Positions 29,002 to 36,643 of a DNA stretch of 64,000 nucleotides are shown piece after piece. The translations under genes were made by a program, and so were the position numbers. Numbering within the stretch: the stretch's first letter is position 1; the number at the start of each line of letters is the position of its first letter. The notes under the pieces were generated by a model. The model saw only the letters and a program-made list of their open reading frames with translations, was not told where the DNA came from and searched no databases. The stretch covers positions 1 through 64,000 of the forward strand of contig SCUS01000187.1 of the NCBI GenBank assembly GCA_004297725.1, read 5' to 3'. Source of the stretch: Myxococcaceae bacterium (GTDB taxonomy: Bacteria > Myxococcota_A > Polyangia > Polyangiales > Ga0077539).

Positions 29002-31365
29002 ATGCCCGACGAGCACCTGACCGACACGCTGCGCCGCGCGGCGAAGGTTGCCGCCCTCGTCGTGATCGCCACGGGCGCCGCGGTGCTGATGGCGTGGGGC
29101 GTCCACGGGCCCGCCGAGGGGGGCCCGCTTCACGCGCTCGTGCGCATGAAGTTCAACACGGCGGTGAGCCTCGTGCTGCTGGGCGTCGCGCTCGCGTCGC
29201 GGCTCCACGCGGCCGCGGGGTCGGCGCAGGTGCGCGCGGGGTCGGCCTGCGCGCTGCTGGCCGCGGCGCTCGGGGTGGCGAGCCTGCTCGAAGACCTCAC
29301 CGGGCGCTCGTTGGGCATCGACCAGCTCCTCGTGCGAGATCCGTGGAGCATCGGCGGCGCGCCGGGCCGCCCTGCGCCCGTGACCTCGCTCGGCCTCGGG
29401 CTGCTCGGGCTCTCGATCGCCTGGCTCGACGCGCGCGCCCGTCGGCCCGTCGCGCAGTGGCTCGCGGTCGCCGCGCTCCTGCTCTCGACGGCGTCGCTGC
29501 TCGGGTACGGCTACGGCGTGCGGCGGTTCTACAGCCTGGGCTCGTTCTCGCCCATCGCGCTGCACACCGCGGTGTCGCTCGGGGTGCTCGCGCTGGGGGT
29601 GCTGCTCGCGCGGCCCGAGCAGGGGGTGATGGCGATCGTCACCAGGGACACGGCCTCCGCGGCCGCCGCGCGGAGGCTCGTGCCCGCGCTGGTGCTCGTG
29701 CCGGTGGTCTTCGGGTGGGCGTGCCTGCAGGGCATGCGCCGCGGGCTCTACGGCACGGAGTTCGGCGTGGCGCTGCTGATGACCGCGACCATCGTGACGC
29801 TGGTCGCGCTCGCGCTGAAGACCGCGCGCACCGCGGCCCTCGCCGAGGCCGAGCGGGGACGGCTCCAGCAGGCCCTCTCGGAGGCGGTGCAGACCCGCCT
29901 GGAGCAGCGCGTCCAGTCGCTGAACGTGTCGCTGCGCGAGGCGATCGACAGCGTCGACCAGAAGGCCGCGGCGCAGGTCGGGGAGCGGTTTCGCAAGCTG
30001 GTGATGAGCGCCCCGCTGGCCCTCTTCGAGGCCGACGCCAGCGGGCAGAGCGTGTTCGTCAACCCCCGGTGGACGGAGCTCACCGGGCTCACCGGCGCCG
30101 ACGCCTCGGGCGGCGGGTGGCGCCGCGCGGTGCACGCCGACGACCGGCAGCGCGTGCTCGACGCCTGGCGCGAGACCGTGGAGAAGGGCACGCCCTTCCA
30201 GCAGGAGTACCGTCTCATGACCGCGCGCGGCGAGATCGCGTGGGTGCTCGTCAACGCGGTGCCGCTCCCCGAGGCCGGCTACATGGGCACCGTGGTCGAC
30301 ATCACCGACCAGAAGCGCGCCGTCGAGTCGATCGCCCGCTCGGAGGCCAACTTCCGGCTGCTCACCGAGAGCATGCCGGCGGGCGTGGCGGTGCACCGCG
30401 GCGACATGATGGTGCACGCCAACCCCACGCTCCTGCGCATGCTCGGCTACGAGCGCCCGGAGGAGCTCGTCGGCCGGCCGCTCTCCGAGGCGGTGGCGCA
30501 CCCCGACGAGCGCGCGGGGGTGGCCGAGCAGCTCGCCCGCATCGCGCGCGACCGCGAGGAGCTCGCGTGGCCGCCGACGCGCTGCCTGCGACGCGACGGG
30601 GCGGAGGTCTACCTGGAGGGGACGAGCGTGCCCTGCGAGTTCGACGGGCAGCCGTCGCACATCTCGGTGGCCTTCGACGTCACCGACCGCCGGCGCGCCG
30701 AGCAGCTGCGGGCCTCCTCGGAGGCGATGCTGCGGGCGTCGCTGGTCGAGAAGGAGACGCTGCTCAAGGAGATCCACCACCGGGTGAAGAACAACCTCCA
30801 GGTGATCGCCAGCCTCATCAACCTGCAGTCGGGCAAGGCGCCGGAGGGGATGGCGAGGGAGTTCCTCGACGAGCTGCGGGGGCGGGTGCACGCCATCGCG
30901 CTGCTCCACGAGCGCCTCTACCGCTCGGGCAACCTGGCCCGCATCGACCTGCGGGACTACGTGCCCGACCTCGTCGCCGACCTGGTGCGCGCGGGCGCCG
31001 CCGAGCCCGGCCGGGTGGCCGTCACCACGACCGTCTGCGAGCTCTACCTCGCGATGGACGCCGCGCTGCCCGTCGGGCTCATCGTGCAGGAGCTCGTCTC
31101 CAACGCCTTCAAGCACGCCTTCCCCCCGTCGCGCGCCGGCGGCAGGGTGGACGTCGAGGTCGCCCGGCGCGACGGGTTCGTCGAGGTGAGCGTGGCCGAC
31201 GACGGCGTGGGATTTGCGGCGCCCGTCGACGCCGGGGCGGCCACGACGCTCGGGCTGCAGCTCGTGGGCGACCTCGCCCGGCAGATCGACGGCGAGTTCA
31301 CGGTGGAGCGCGGCGGAGGGGCGCGCTGCGTGGTGCGGTTTCCAGAGCCGCGGAGCGAGGAGTGA
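29002..31365 (+). CDS. Membrane sensor histidine kinase, 7TM-PAS-PAS-HisKA_2
   Basis: A 787-residue kinase. About seven hydrophobic helices (residues 15-280) form an integral membrane sensor of MASE-like type, followed by a coiled coil, two PAS domains (about 330-445 and 455-570) and a HisKA_2 kinase core with EIHHRVKNNLQV (His about 592), LIVQELVSNAFKHAF and ADDGVGF. The start at 29002 follows an in-frame GTG at 28993, which could also be used. It is five bases upstream of a receiver-kinase and divergent from the HtrA-like gene. Signals sensed in the membrane or by PAS should pass to the downstream receiver. Confidence 0.9.
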   Translation: MPDEHLTDTLRRAAKVAALVVIATGAAVLMAWGVHGPAEGGPLHALVRMKFNTAVSLVLLGVALASRLHAAAGSAQVRAGSACALLAAALGVASLLEDLTGRSLGIDQLLVRDPWSIGGAPGRPAPVTSLGLGLLGLSIAWLDARARRPVAQWLAVAALLLSTASLLGYGYGVRRFYSLGSFSPIALHTAVSLGVLALGVLLARPEQGVMAIVTRDTASAAAARRLVPALVLVPVVFGWACLQGMRRGLYGTEFGVALLMTATIVTLVALALKTARTAALAEAERGRLQQALSEAVQTRLEQRVQSLNVSLREAIDSVDQKAAAQVGERFRKLVMSAPLALFEADASGQSVFVNPRWTELTGLTGADASGGGWRRAVHADDRQRVLDAWRETVEKGTPFQQEYRLMTARGEIAWVLVNAVPLPEAGYMGTVVDITDQKRAVESIARSEANFRLLTESMPAGVAVHRGDMMVHANPTLLRMLGYERPEELVGRPLSEAVAHPDERAGVAEQLARIARDREELAWPPTRCLRRDGAEVYLEGTSVPCEFDGQPSHISVAFDVTDRRRAEQLRASSEAMLRASLVEKETLLKEIHHRVKNNLQVIASLINLQSGKAPEGMAREFLDELRGRVHAIALLHERLYRSGNLARIDLRDYVPDLVADLVRAGAAEPGRVAVTTTVCELYLAMDAALPVGLIVQELVSNAFKHAFPPSRAGGRVDVEVARRDGFVEVSVADDGVGFAAPVDAGAATTLGLQLVGDLARQIDGEFTVERGGGARCVVRFPEPRSEE

Positions 31366-31370
31366 CCCCG

Positions 31371-32528
31371 ATGACGGACCGCAAGAGCATCCTGGTGGTC
31401 GAGGACGACGCCATCATCGCGAGGGACATCCAGCAGACCCTCGAGAGGCTCGGGTACGCGGCCCCTCGCACCGCGCGCACGGGCGACGAGGCCTGCCTCG
31501 CCGTCGAGGCGTCCGCGCCCGACCTCGTGCTCATGGACATCAAGCTCCGCGGCGGCTCCGACGGCGTCGAGGCGGCGGGGCGCATCCGCGAGCGCTGGGA
31601 CGTCCCGGTGGTCTACCTCACGTCCCACTCCGACGAGGCGACGCTCCAGCGCGCCAAGGCGACCGGGCCCCTGGGCTACCTGCTCAAGCCCTTCCACGAG
31701 CGCGACCTGCGCACCGCCGTCGAGGTCGCGCTGCACACGCACGAGCTCGAGACGAGGCTGGCCCGCTCCGAGCGGCTGGCCTCCATCGGCACGCTGGCCG
31801 CGGGGATGGCGCACGAGATCAACAACCCCCTCGCGGTGGTCATGGGCGTGGCGTACTCGCTGCGGCGCGCGATGCATGGCGCGGACGAGGTGCTCGCGGG
31901 CGTGCCCGGGGCCGAGGGGGCGCGGGCCGAGCTGCGCGAGGCGGCGGAGGGCCTCCAGGCGCTCGACGAGGCTGCCGAGCGCATCCGGCGCGTGGTGCAG
32001 GACATGCGGCGCTTCGTGCGGCCCGACCGCGCAGAGCGTCAGGTGCTCGACCTGCCCGCGGTGCTGGACGCCGCCGCGCGCATGGCCGAGCCGCGGTTGC
32101 GGCAGAGCGCGCGGCTCCAGCGCTGCTACGGCGCGACGCCCTCCGTGGAGGCCAACGAGGGGCAGCTGGTGCAGGTGTTCACCAACCTCCTGGTGAACGC
32201 CGCGCAGGCCATCGGGGAGGGCGACGCGTCGGCCCAGCGCGTCGAGCTGACGACCTTCACCGACGAGCGGGGCCGCGCCGTGGTCGAGGTCCGCGACACC
32301 GGCCCCGGGATCTCGAAGCAGGACCTCCCGCGGGTCTTCGACCCCTTCTTCACGACGAAGCCCGTCGGGGCCGGGATGGGCCTGGGCCTCGCGGTCTGCC
32401 ACGGCATCGTCACGTCGCTCGGGGGGGAGATCACCGTAGAGAGCGAGGCCGGGAGGGGCGCGATGTTCCGCGTCGCGCTCCCGCCGGCGCCGCGGGTGAA
32501 GACCATGACGTCATCCTCTGCGACGTGA
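31371..32528 (+). CDS. Receiver-histidine kinase (REC-HisKA-HATPase), C-terminally truncated
   Basis: A 385-residue soluble kinase. The receiver has VVEDDAIIARDI and acceptor D56 (LMDIKL). HisKA shows AHEINNPLA (about 145-155), and the ATPase has NLLVNAAQAIGEG, DTGPGISKQD and GMGLGLAV. Its start follows GAGGAG and lies five bases after the membrane kinase, so the pair is an operon. The ATPase domain is followed by PPAPRVKTM and then a frame change, after which the end of a receiver domain can still be read in another frame. The related 512-residue kinase at 4167-5705 has an intact C-terminal receiver at this place, so this gene appears to have lost one. Confidence 0.88.
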   Translation: MTDRKSILVVEDDAIIARDIQQTLERLGYAAPRTARTGDEACLAVEASAPDLVLMDIKLRGGSDGVEAAGRIRERWDVPVVYLTSHSDEATLQRAKATGPLGYLLKPFHERDLRTAVEVALHTHELETRLARSERLASIGTLAAGMAHEINNPLAVVMGVAYSLRRAMHGADEVLAGVPGAEGARAELREAAEGLQALDEAAERIRRVVQDMRRFVRPDRAERQVLDLPAVLDAAARMAEPRLRQSARLQRCYGATPSVEANEGQLVQVFTNLLVNAAQAIGEGDASAQRVELTTFTDERGRAVVEVRDTGPGISKQDLPRVFDPFFTTKPVGAGMGLGLAVCHGIVTSLGGEITVESEAGRGAMFRVALPPAPRVKTMTSSSAT

Positions 32529-32563
32529 GGATGCCCGACATGAACGGCATCGATAGCTACGAG
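32504..32563 (+). pseudogene. Remnant of a C-terminal receiver domain
   Basis: In the frame one base off the kinase, these bases read HDVILCDVRMPDMNGIDSYE, the central strand, phospho-acceptor Asp and following loop of a response-regulator receiver. The first half of the receiver and everything after the DSYE segment are missing. The kinase stop at 32526-32528 falls inside it. It is best explained as a deletion scar in a former REC-HisKA-HATPase-REC gene. Confidence 0.75.
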
Positions 32564-32617
32564 GCCAACGCGGACACGATCGAGGGCGTCGTCGGCGCGG
32601 GGGGCGCTTCGGCGCCC

Positions 32618-33373
32618 TCAGCGGCGTCGCGCGCGAAGGCGGGCGTTCTCTGCCTCGAGGCGATCGATGCGAGCGCCCTGCTCCCGAAGCTGCCGGTCGA
32701 GCGCGCGAATGGCGGCGAACGCCACGCCGTGGGCGTCGATCGGGTCGTAGGCGCGATCCGTCCTGCCGAGGCCGAACGCGGCGTAGAAGTCCTGCGCCAT
32801 CGGTCCGATGTGCTGCACCGATGGGTCGTCCCAGACGTAGGACCAGCGCGAGACGGGCATCCGCGCGACACGCGCGAGCACCTCGGCTTCGTCGACCGGA
32901 ACGACGTCCCGCTTGAGGTTCCGATCGCTGATGCAGAGCGGCGCGCATCCCCCGGGGCACGTCGGCGGTGAACCCGACGGCGAGACGCAGACGGGACCCA
33001 TGCTGATCGGTCCCTGCGGATCGCAGCAGATCTGATCGGCTCCGCAGCACTGCGAGCCGCAGCACGTCGTCCCCGTCGCGCACGTCCCCGCGTCGACGCC
33101 GCAGGGCCGCGCGATGCACTGGCCGCTGCCGTCGCAGTAGGGCGTGGCGCCGAAGCAGGCCACGCCGCAACCGCCACAGTTGAGCGGATCGTTCGCGGGG
33201 TTCACGCATCGGCCGCCACAACAGCTTCGCGCCGTCCCGCACGCGGGACTGCAGACGCTGCCGTCCGTCGCTGCTTCGACGGCCGCGTCCGACGCCGACG
33301 TCGAGGAGCTGCAGCCAGACGACCATGAGGCGGCCATCGCCAGGGAGGAGAGGAGCAAGAGGGTTCGGTTCAT
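32618..33373 (-). CDS. Cys-rich lipoprotein with C-terminal peptidase S74 chaperone domain
   Basis: A 251-residue protein with lipobox SSGC (C21), a Cys-rich middle (about 40-147, with CCGGRC, NCGGCG, CCGSQCCG) and a C-terminal intramolecular-chaperone domain of the S74 family (about 147-250): SDRNLKRDVVPV, SYVWDDP, HIGPMAQDF, AFGLG, IDAHGVAFAAI. In phage tailspikes and endosialidases this domain trimerises the fibre and cuts itself off using a Ser-Lys pair; S149 and K154 here fit. A terminal coiled coil (LREQGARIDRLEAENARL) would support trimers. Together this suggests a trimeric cell-surface fibre anchored by lipid. It is divergent from the propeller gene across a 541-base gap. Confidence 0.85.
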   Translation of the reverse strand: MNRTLLLLSSLAMAASWSSGCSSSTSASDAAVEAATDGSVCSPACGTARSCCGGRCVNPANDPLNCGGCGVACFGATPYCDGSGQCIARPCGVDAGTCATGTTCCGSQCCGADQICCDPQGPISMGPVCVSPSGSPPTCPGGCAPLCISDRNLKRDVVPVDEAEVLARVARMPVSRWSYVWDDPSVQHIGPMAQDFYAAFGLGRTDRAYDPIDAHGVAFAAIRALDRQLREQGARIDRLEAENARLRARRR

Positions 33374-33914
33374 CGACGGGTCTCCTGGAGGATGCCTCGG
33401 GGAGTGCTTGCGCCGTGCCCTCGCTCAGCGCGCGGTCCGCAGGGCGACGCATGGCCCCCATGGCATCACCGGCCGACAGCGCCGGTGCCGGGCGATGGCC
33501 CGGTCGCTCGGCCCGAGCGGACGCGATGACGCACGCGCTGCGCGCACCTGCACTTCCTGCGGCGGTAGCGATCGGCCAGGGTCTCATCGTCCTGACACGC
33601 CTCGCGCTGAGGTCTGCTCGCCCAGGTCCGACCGACGTCTACCAGCCTACGTCGGGTTCCTCTTCGATCCGGCGGTCTTCGTCCGCTCGTGGATCGGGGG
33701 CCTGCGTGCCGGCCTGCTTCTTCACGATTCCGACGCGGCCCCGCGCGGGGGCCGAGGAAGAGAGGAGCGAGTGATGGCGCCCGACGGGAGCCGCAGCCCC
33801 GGGCGTGCGGCGCGGAGGGCTCTTTACACGACCGCGGGCTCGGGCAATGTCTCGATCGCGCGCGGAGGGGATTCTGCGCGCAGCACCGCTGCGGCGGTGG
33901 AGGAGAGACCGGGC
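33374..33914. other. Gene-poor divergent interval
   Basis: This 541-base stretch separates the S74 lipoprotein gene (minus) from the propeller gene (plus). Open frames cross it, but none shows a signal, domain or ribosome binding site I can support. The frame upstream of the propeller ATG is open from 33144, but its sequence is Arg/Ser-rich and unlike the propeller. It probably contains promoters for both genes. Confidence 0.5.
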
Positions 33915-34658
33915 ATGACGAGCAAGGCGGGCTGGGAGCAGATCGGCGACGCGGGCGCGTGGAAGAACACCACGGTGGGCGTCGGCAGCAAGGGGCGGCT
34001 GTTCACGGTGGAGAGCAGCGGCAAGCTCTACGCGACGAGCGCTCGCACGGGCGGCTGGGACGAGGTCGGCAGCGGGTACAACACCCAGCACCTCGCCATC
34101 GACGGCGACCACCTCTACGCGATCGAGGCCGACGGCACGCTCTACCGGGTCGAGGCGGAGACCGGGGCGTGGAGTCAGCTCGGCAAGAAGGGCGACTGGA
34201 AGGGCACGACCGCGGCCGTGGCCATCGACGGCTACCTCTACACGGTGAGCGACAACACCCTCTACGAGACCGACCTGTCGGACGGTAGCTGGGAGGTGCT
34301 CGGAGAGGAGGGCGACGAGGACGACGGGTGGGACACGAGGTTCCTCTTCGCGGACGACGACACGCTGTACTCGCTGGAGAGCGACGGGAGCCTCTACGAG
34401 ATCGACGGCGACGACGGCTCGTGGACGCAGATCGGCAACGAGGGCGACTGGAAGGGCACCCGCACCCTCGCCACCCTCGACGGCCACCTCTACTCGGTGG
34501 AGGAGAGCGGCGTGCTCTACAAGACCAACCTCTCCACCGGGCAGTGGGAGGAGTACGGCTCGGCCGACGACTTCGGCGCGACGCAGCTTCTCTTCGGCAC
34601 CGGCAAGGCCGTCTACTCCATCGAGGAGAACGGCAACCTCTACAAGCTCGACCTCTGA
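33915..34658 (+). CDS. Tachylectin/tectonin-like beta-propeller protein
   Basis: A 247-residue protein made almost wholly of five repeats of about 47 residues, each with a core such as GRLFTVESSGKLYATS, HLYAIEADGTLYRVE, TLYSLESDGSLYEID, HLYSVEESGVLYKTN and AVYSIEENGNLYKLD, separated by W-x-x-LG/IG-x-x-G-D-W-KGT loops. This matches five-bladed propellers of the tachylectin-2 kind and recalls myxobacterial haemagglutinin, so it is probably a carbohydrate-binding lectin. There is no signal peptide, as in known myxobacterial lectins that leave the cell by other routes. The ATG at 33915 follows GGAGGAGAG. A strong terminator follows the gene. Confidence 0.8.
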   Translation: MTSKAGWEQIGDAGAWKNTTVGVGSKGRLFTVESSGKLYATSARTGGWDEVGSGYNTQHLAIDGDHLYAIEADGTLYRVEAETGAWSQLGKKGDWKGTTAAVAIDGYLYTVSDNTLYETDLSDGSWEVLGEEGDEDDGWDTRFLFADDDTLYSLESDGSLYEIDGDDGSWTQIGNEGDWKGTRTLATLDGHLYSVEESGVLYKTNLSTGQWEEYGSADDFGATQLLFGTGKAVYSIEENGNLYKLDL

Positions 34659-34676
34659 GCAGGGCCCTTCACCGAC

Positions 34677-34716
34677 GAAAAGCCCCCGTTGACGATCCGC
34701 GTCGCGGGGGCTTTCG
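34677..34716 (+). terminator. Rho-independent-like terminator
   Basis: GAAAGCCCCCG-type and CGGGGGCTTTC arms form a stem of about 11 pairs around a 17-base loop. The closing CTTTCG gives a short T-run, and the AAAAG on the other side allows function in both directions. It ends the propeller transcript just before the methyltransferase gene at 34731. Confidence 0.75.
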
Positions 34717-34730
34717 TCTGCTCATCCACG

Positions 34731-35507
34731 ATGAGCTCCACCGTCGCCAGCACCGCCTTCGCCATCGCCGCCGTCCGCGCCGACGAGGCCCTCCGGTCCC
34801 CGTCCGAGCGGCTCTTCGACGACCCCTACGCCGCCCTCTTCGCCGCCGCCGCCGACGCCGAGGCCGCGGAGGGGACGCGGCGCTTCCTCGACCTGCCGTT
34901 CTTCCGCGACGGCATCCGGCTGCGCACCCGCTTCATCGACGACGTGCTCCGAGAGGCGCTCTCCCAGGGCATCTCGCAGGTGGTGCTGCTCGGCGTGGGC
35001 TTCGACGCGAGGGCGCTGCGGATGCCCGAGCTCGCCTCCCCGGCGGTCGCTCGCATCTTCGAGGTCGACCTCGCCGAGCAGCTCGAGACCCGCCGCTCGC
35101 TCCTCGACGCCGCGGGGGTGGCCGTGCCGCCCTCCGTCGCCCGGGTCGCGTGCGACTTCGACGCGCCGGAGCTCGAGGACACCCTCACCGCCGGGCTCGT
35201 CGCCCAGGGCTTCCGCCCGGGCGTCGGGACGGTCTTCGTGTGGGAGGGCGTCACCGCGTACATCACCCGGGCGAGCATCGACCGCAGCCTCGCGTGGATG
35301 GCGCGCGTCGCGGGCCCCGGCGGCCGCGTGGTCTTCGACTTCGGGCACTTCAGCTTCGACCCGGAGGGCGCGCAGGAGGTCATCCGGCGTCACGGCTACT
35401 GCGCCTTCGAGGAGCACGGGATGGACGAGCTCTGGCGTCGCTACCTGCCGGGCGAGGCCCATGAGAACGCCTGGGTCGCGCGCATGGGCGTCGCGAGGGC
35501 GTCATGA
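34731..35507 (+). CDS. Class I SAM-dependent methyltransferase, LCMT/PPM1-like
   Basis: A 258-residue cytosolic methyltransferase of the leucine carboxyl methyltransferase-like family (TIGR00027 type). The characteristic blocks are RLFDDPYA, FIDDVLREAL, the SAM-binding VVLLGVGFDARALR, FEVDL, and VWEGVTAYIT. Members methylate carboxyl or hydroxyl groups of secondary metabolites; substrate unknown. It starts shortly after a terminator, so it needs its own promoter. Its stop overlaps the start of the next lipoprotein gene by 4 bases. Confidence 0.85.
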   Translation: MSSTVASTAFAIAAVRADEALRSPSERLFDDPYAALFAAAADAEAAEGTRRFLDLPFFRDGIRLRTRFIDDVLREALSQGISQVVLLGVGFDARALRMPELASPAVARIFEVDLAEQLETRRSLLDAAGVAVPPSVARVACDFDAPELEDTLTAGLVAQGFRPGVGTVFVWEGVTAYITRASIDRSLAWMARVAGPGGRVVFDFGHFSFDPEGAQEVIRRHGYCAFEEHGMDELWRRYLPGEAHENAWVARMGVARAS

Positions 35508-35845
35508 GCGAGCTCCTCCCCCGACGCGCTCCCTGGTGGGTCGCGCTGGCGCTCGCGGCAGGGTGCAGCGAGTCCGCCTCGCCCGCCGCCGACGCGGCCG
35601 CCGACGTGGCCGCCGACGTGAGCGAGGTCGGCTACACCTGTCCGAGGCTCTCGTACGACCCGGTCTTCTCTCAGCCCTGCCCCGGCCTCGAGGGCGTCGA
35701 GTGCCGCTACGGCTACGTCGTCCCGGGCTGCGGCGGGCGCACCCAGACCTGCCGCCTCGGCCGCTGGAACGAGGTGCACACGGATCCCTCCGCGTCGTGC
35801 TTCGACGCCGGGCGCGACGCCGCCGACGCGGCCGACGGCGACTGA
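35504..35845 (+). CDS. Small Cys-containing lipoprotein
   Basis: A 113-residue protein with signal and lipobox LAAGC, an Ala/Asp linker and a small domain with six further Cys (YTCPRL, QPCPGLEGVECRYG, GCGGRTQTCRLGRW, ASCFDAG), ending in an Asp/Ala tail. The Cys/Gly/Trp pattern is common in myxobacterial surface proteins of unknown role. It is translationally coupled to the methyltransferase gene. Confidence 0.75.
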   Translation: MSELLPRRAPWWVALALAAGCSESASPAADAAADVAADVSEVGYTCPRLSYDPVFSQPCPGLEGVECRYGYVVPGCGGRTQTCRLGRWNEVHTDPSASCFDAGRDAADAADGD

Positions 35846-35880
35846 GCCAGGCGAGCGGGGCCGCGAACGACTACCCCACT

Positions 35881-36150
35881 CAGCGCGCCTCACCCGAGCG
35901 AAGCGGAGGGGGCGACCGACCACGCTGTGCCCGCGGGTTGGAAACCCATTCCCTTCTACCCATCTCGCGGCCTGGGGTACGGCGCTGCACGCCGAGGCAG
36001 AGGCCTCACGCCGTACCCCAGGCCGCGAGATGGGTAGAAGGGAACGGGTTTCCAACCCGTGGGCACAGCGGACGGAGCCCCGCGGCGAGGCCGCATTGGG
36101 AGGGCGTGGTCGGTCGCTCCCCGCCGCTTCGCTCGGGCGAGGCCGCGCTG
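35881..36150. repeat. Long imperfect inverted repeat (MITE-like)
   Basis: Inner arms of about 50 bases, 35934-35983 and 36010-36059, are near-perfect inverted copies around a 26-base loop; both contain ACCCATCTCGCGGCCTGGGG or its complement. Outer segments 35881-35925 and 36104-36150 are also inverted copies of each other, with small indels. Part of the outer arm (GGGAGGGCGTGGTCGG) recurs at 36098-36113 and 36150-36165. No coding sense is seen. The size and structure suit a non-autonomous mobile repeat or a dispersed intergenic element. It fills the gap between a lipoprotein gene and the convergent yjbQ-family gene. Confidence 0.85.
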
Positions 36151-36194
36151 GGAGGGCGTGGTCGGGCCTCCGCCGAAGGCACTCCAGCTCGCGC

Positions 36195-36614
36195 TCACTC
36201 CCCGATGATCTTCACCAGCACCCGCTTGCGGCGCATGCCATCGAACTCGCCGTAGAAGATCCGCTCCCACGGCCCCAGGTCGAGCGCCCCTTCGGTGATG
36301 GCGACGACCACCTCGCGGCCCATCACCTGGCGCTTGAGGTGCGCGTCGCCGTTGTCCTCGCCGGTGAGGTTGTGCCGGTAGCGGGAGGTCGGGGCGTGGG
36401 GCGCCAGCTCCTCCAGCCAGCGCGCGTAGTCGGCGTGCAGGCCCGGCTCGTCGTCGTTGATGAACACGCTTGCGGTGATGTGCATCGCGTTCACGAGGCA
36501 CAGCCCCTCGCGCACGCCGCTCTCGCGCACCGCGGCCTCCACCTGCGCGGTGATGTGCACCAGCTCCATCCGCTTCGCGGTCTCGAACCACAGCTCCTTG
36601 CGATGCGATCTCAT
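36195..36614 (-). CDS. YjbQ/UPF0047 family protein
   Basis: A 139-residue cytosolic protein of the YjbQ family: ITAQVEAAVRESGV, NAMHITASVFINDDEPGL, YRHN, NGDAHLKRQVMGREV, LGPWERIFYGEFDGMR. The conserved His, Asn/Asp and second His are visible. Members have weak thiamine-phosphate synthase activity in vitro; their real role is unsettled. The length is normal. It starts 30 bases after the hrpB stop and is probably co-transcribed with it. Confidence 0.92.
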   Translation of the reverse strand: MRSHRKELWFETAKRMELVHITAQVEAAVRESGVREGLCLVNAMHITASVFINDDEPGLHADYARWLEELAPHAPTSRYRHNLTGEDNGDAHLKRQVMGREVVVAITEGALDLGPWERIFYGEFDGMRRKRVLVKIIGE

Positions 36615-36643
36615 GGCCGCGGAGGGTACCGCAGGGCGACCGC

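Noticed and set aside
33144..33914. N-terminal extension of the propeller protein
   Set aside because: The frame is open, but the residues are Arg/Ser-rich without signal or domain, and a good ribosome binding site precedes the ATG at 33915.
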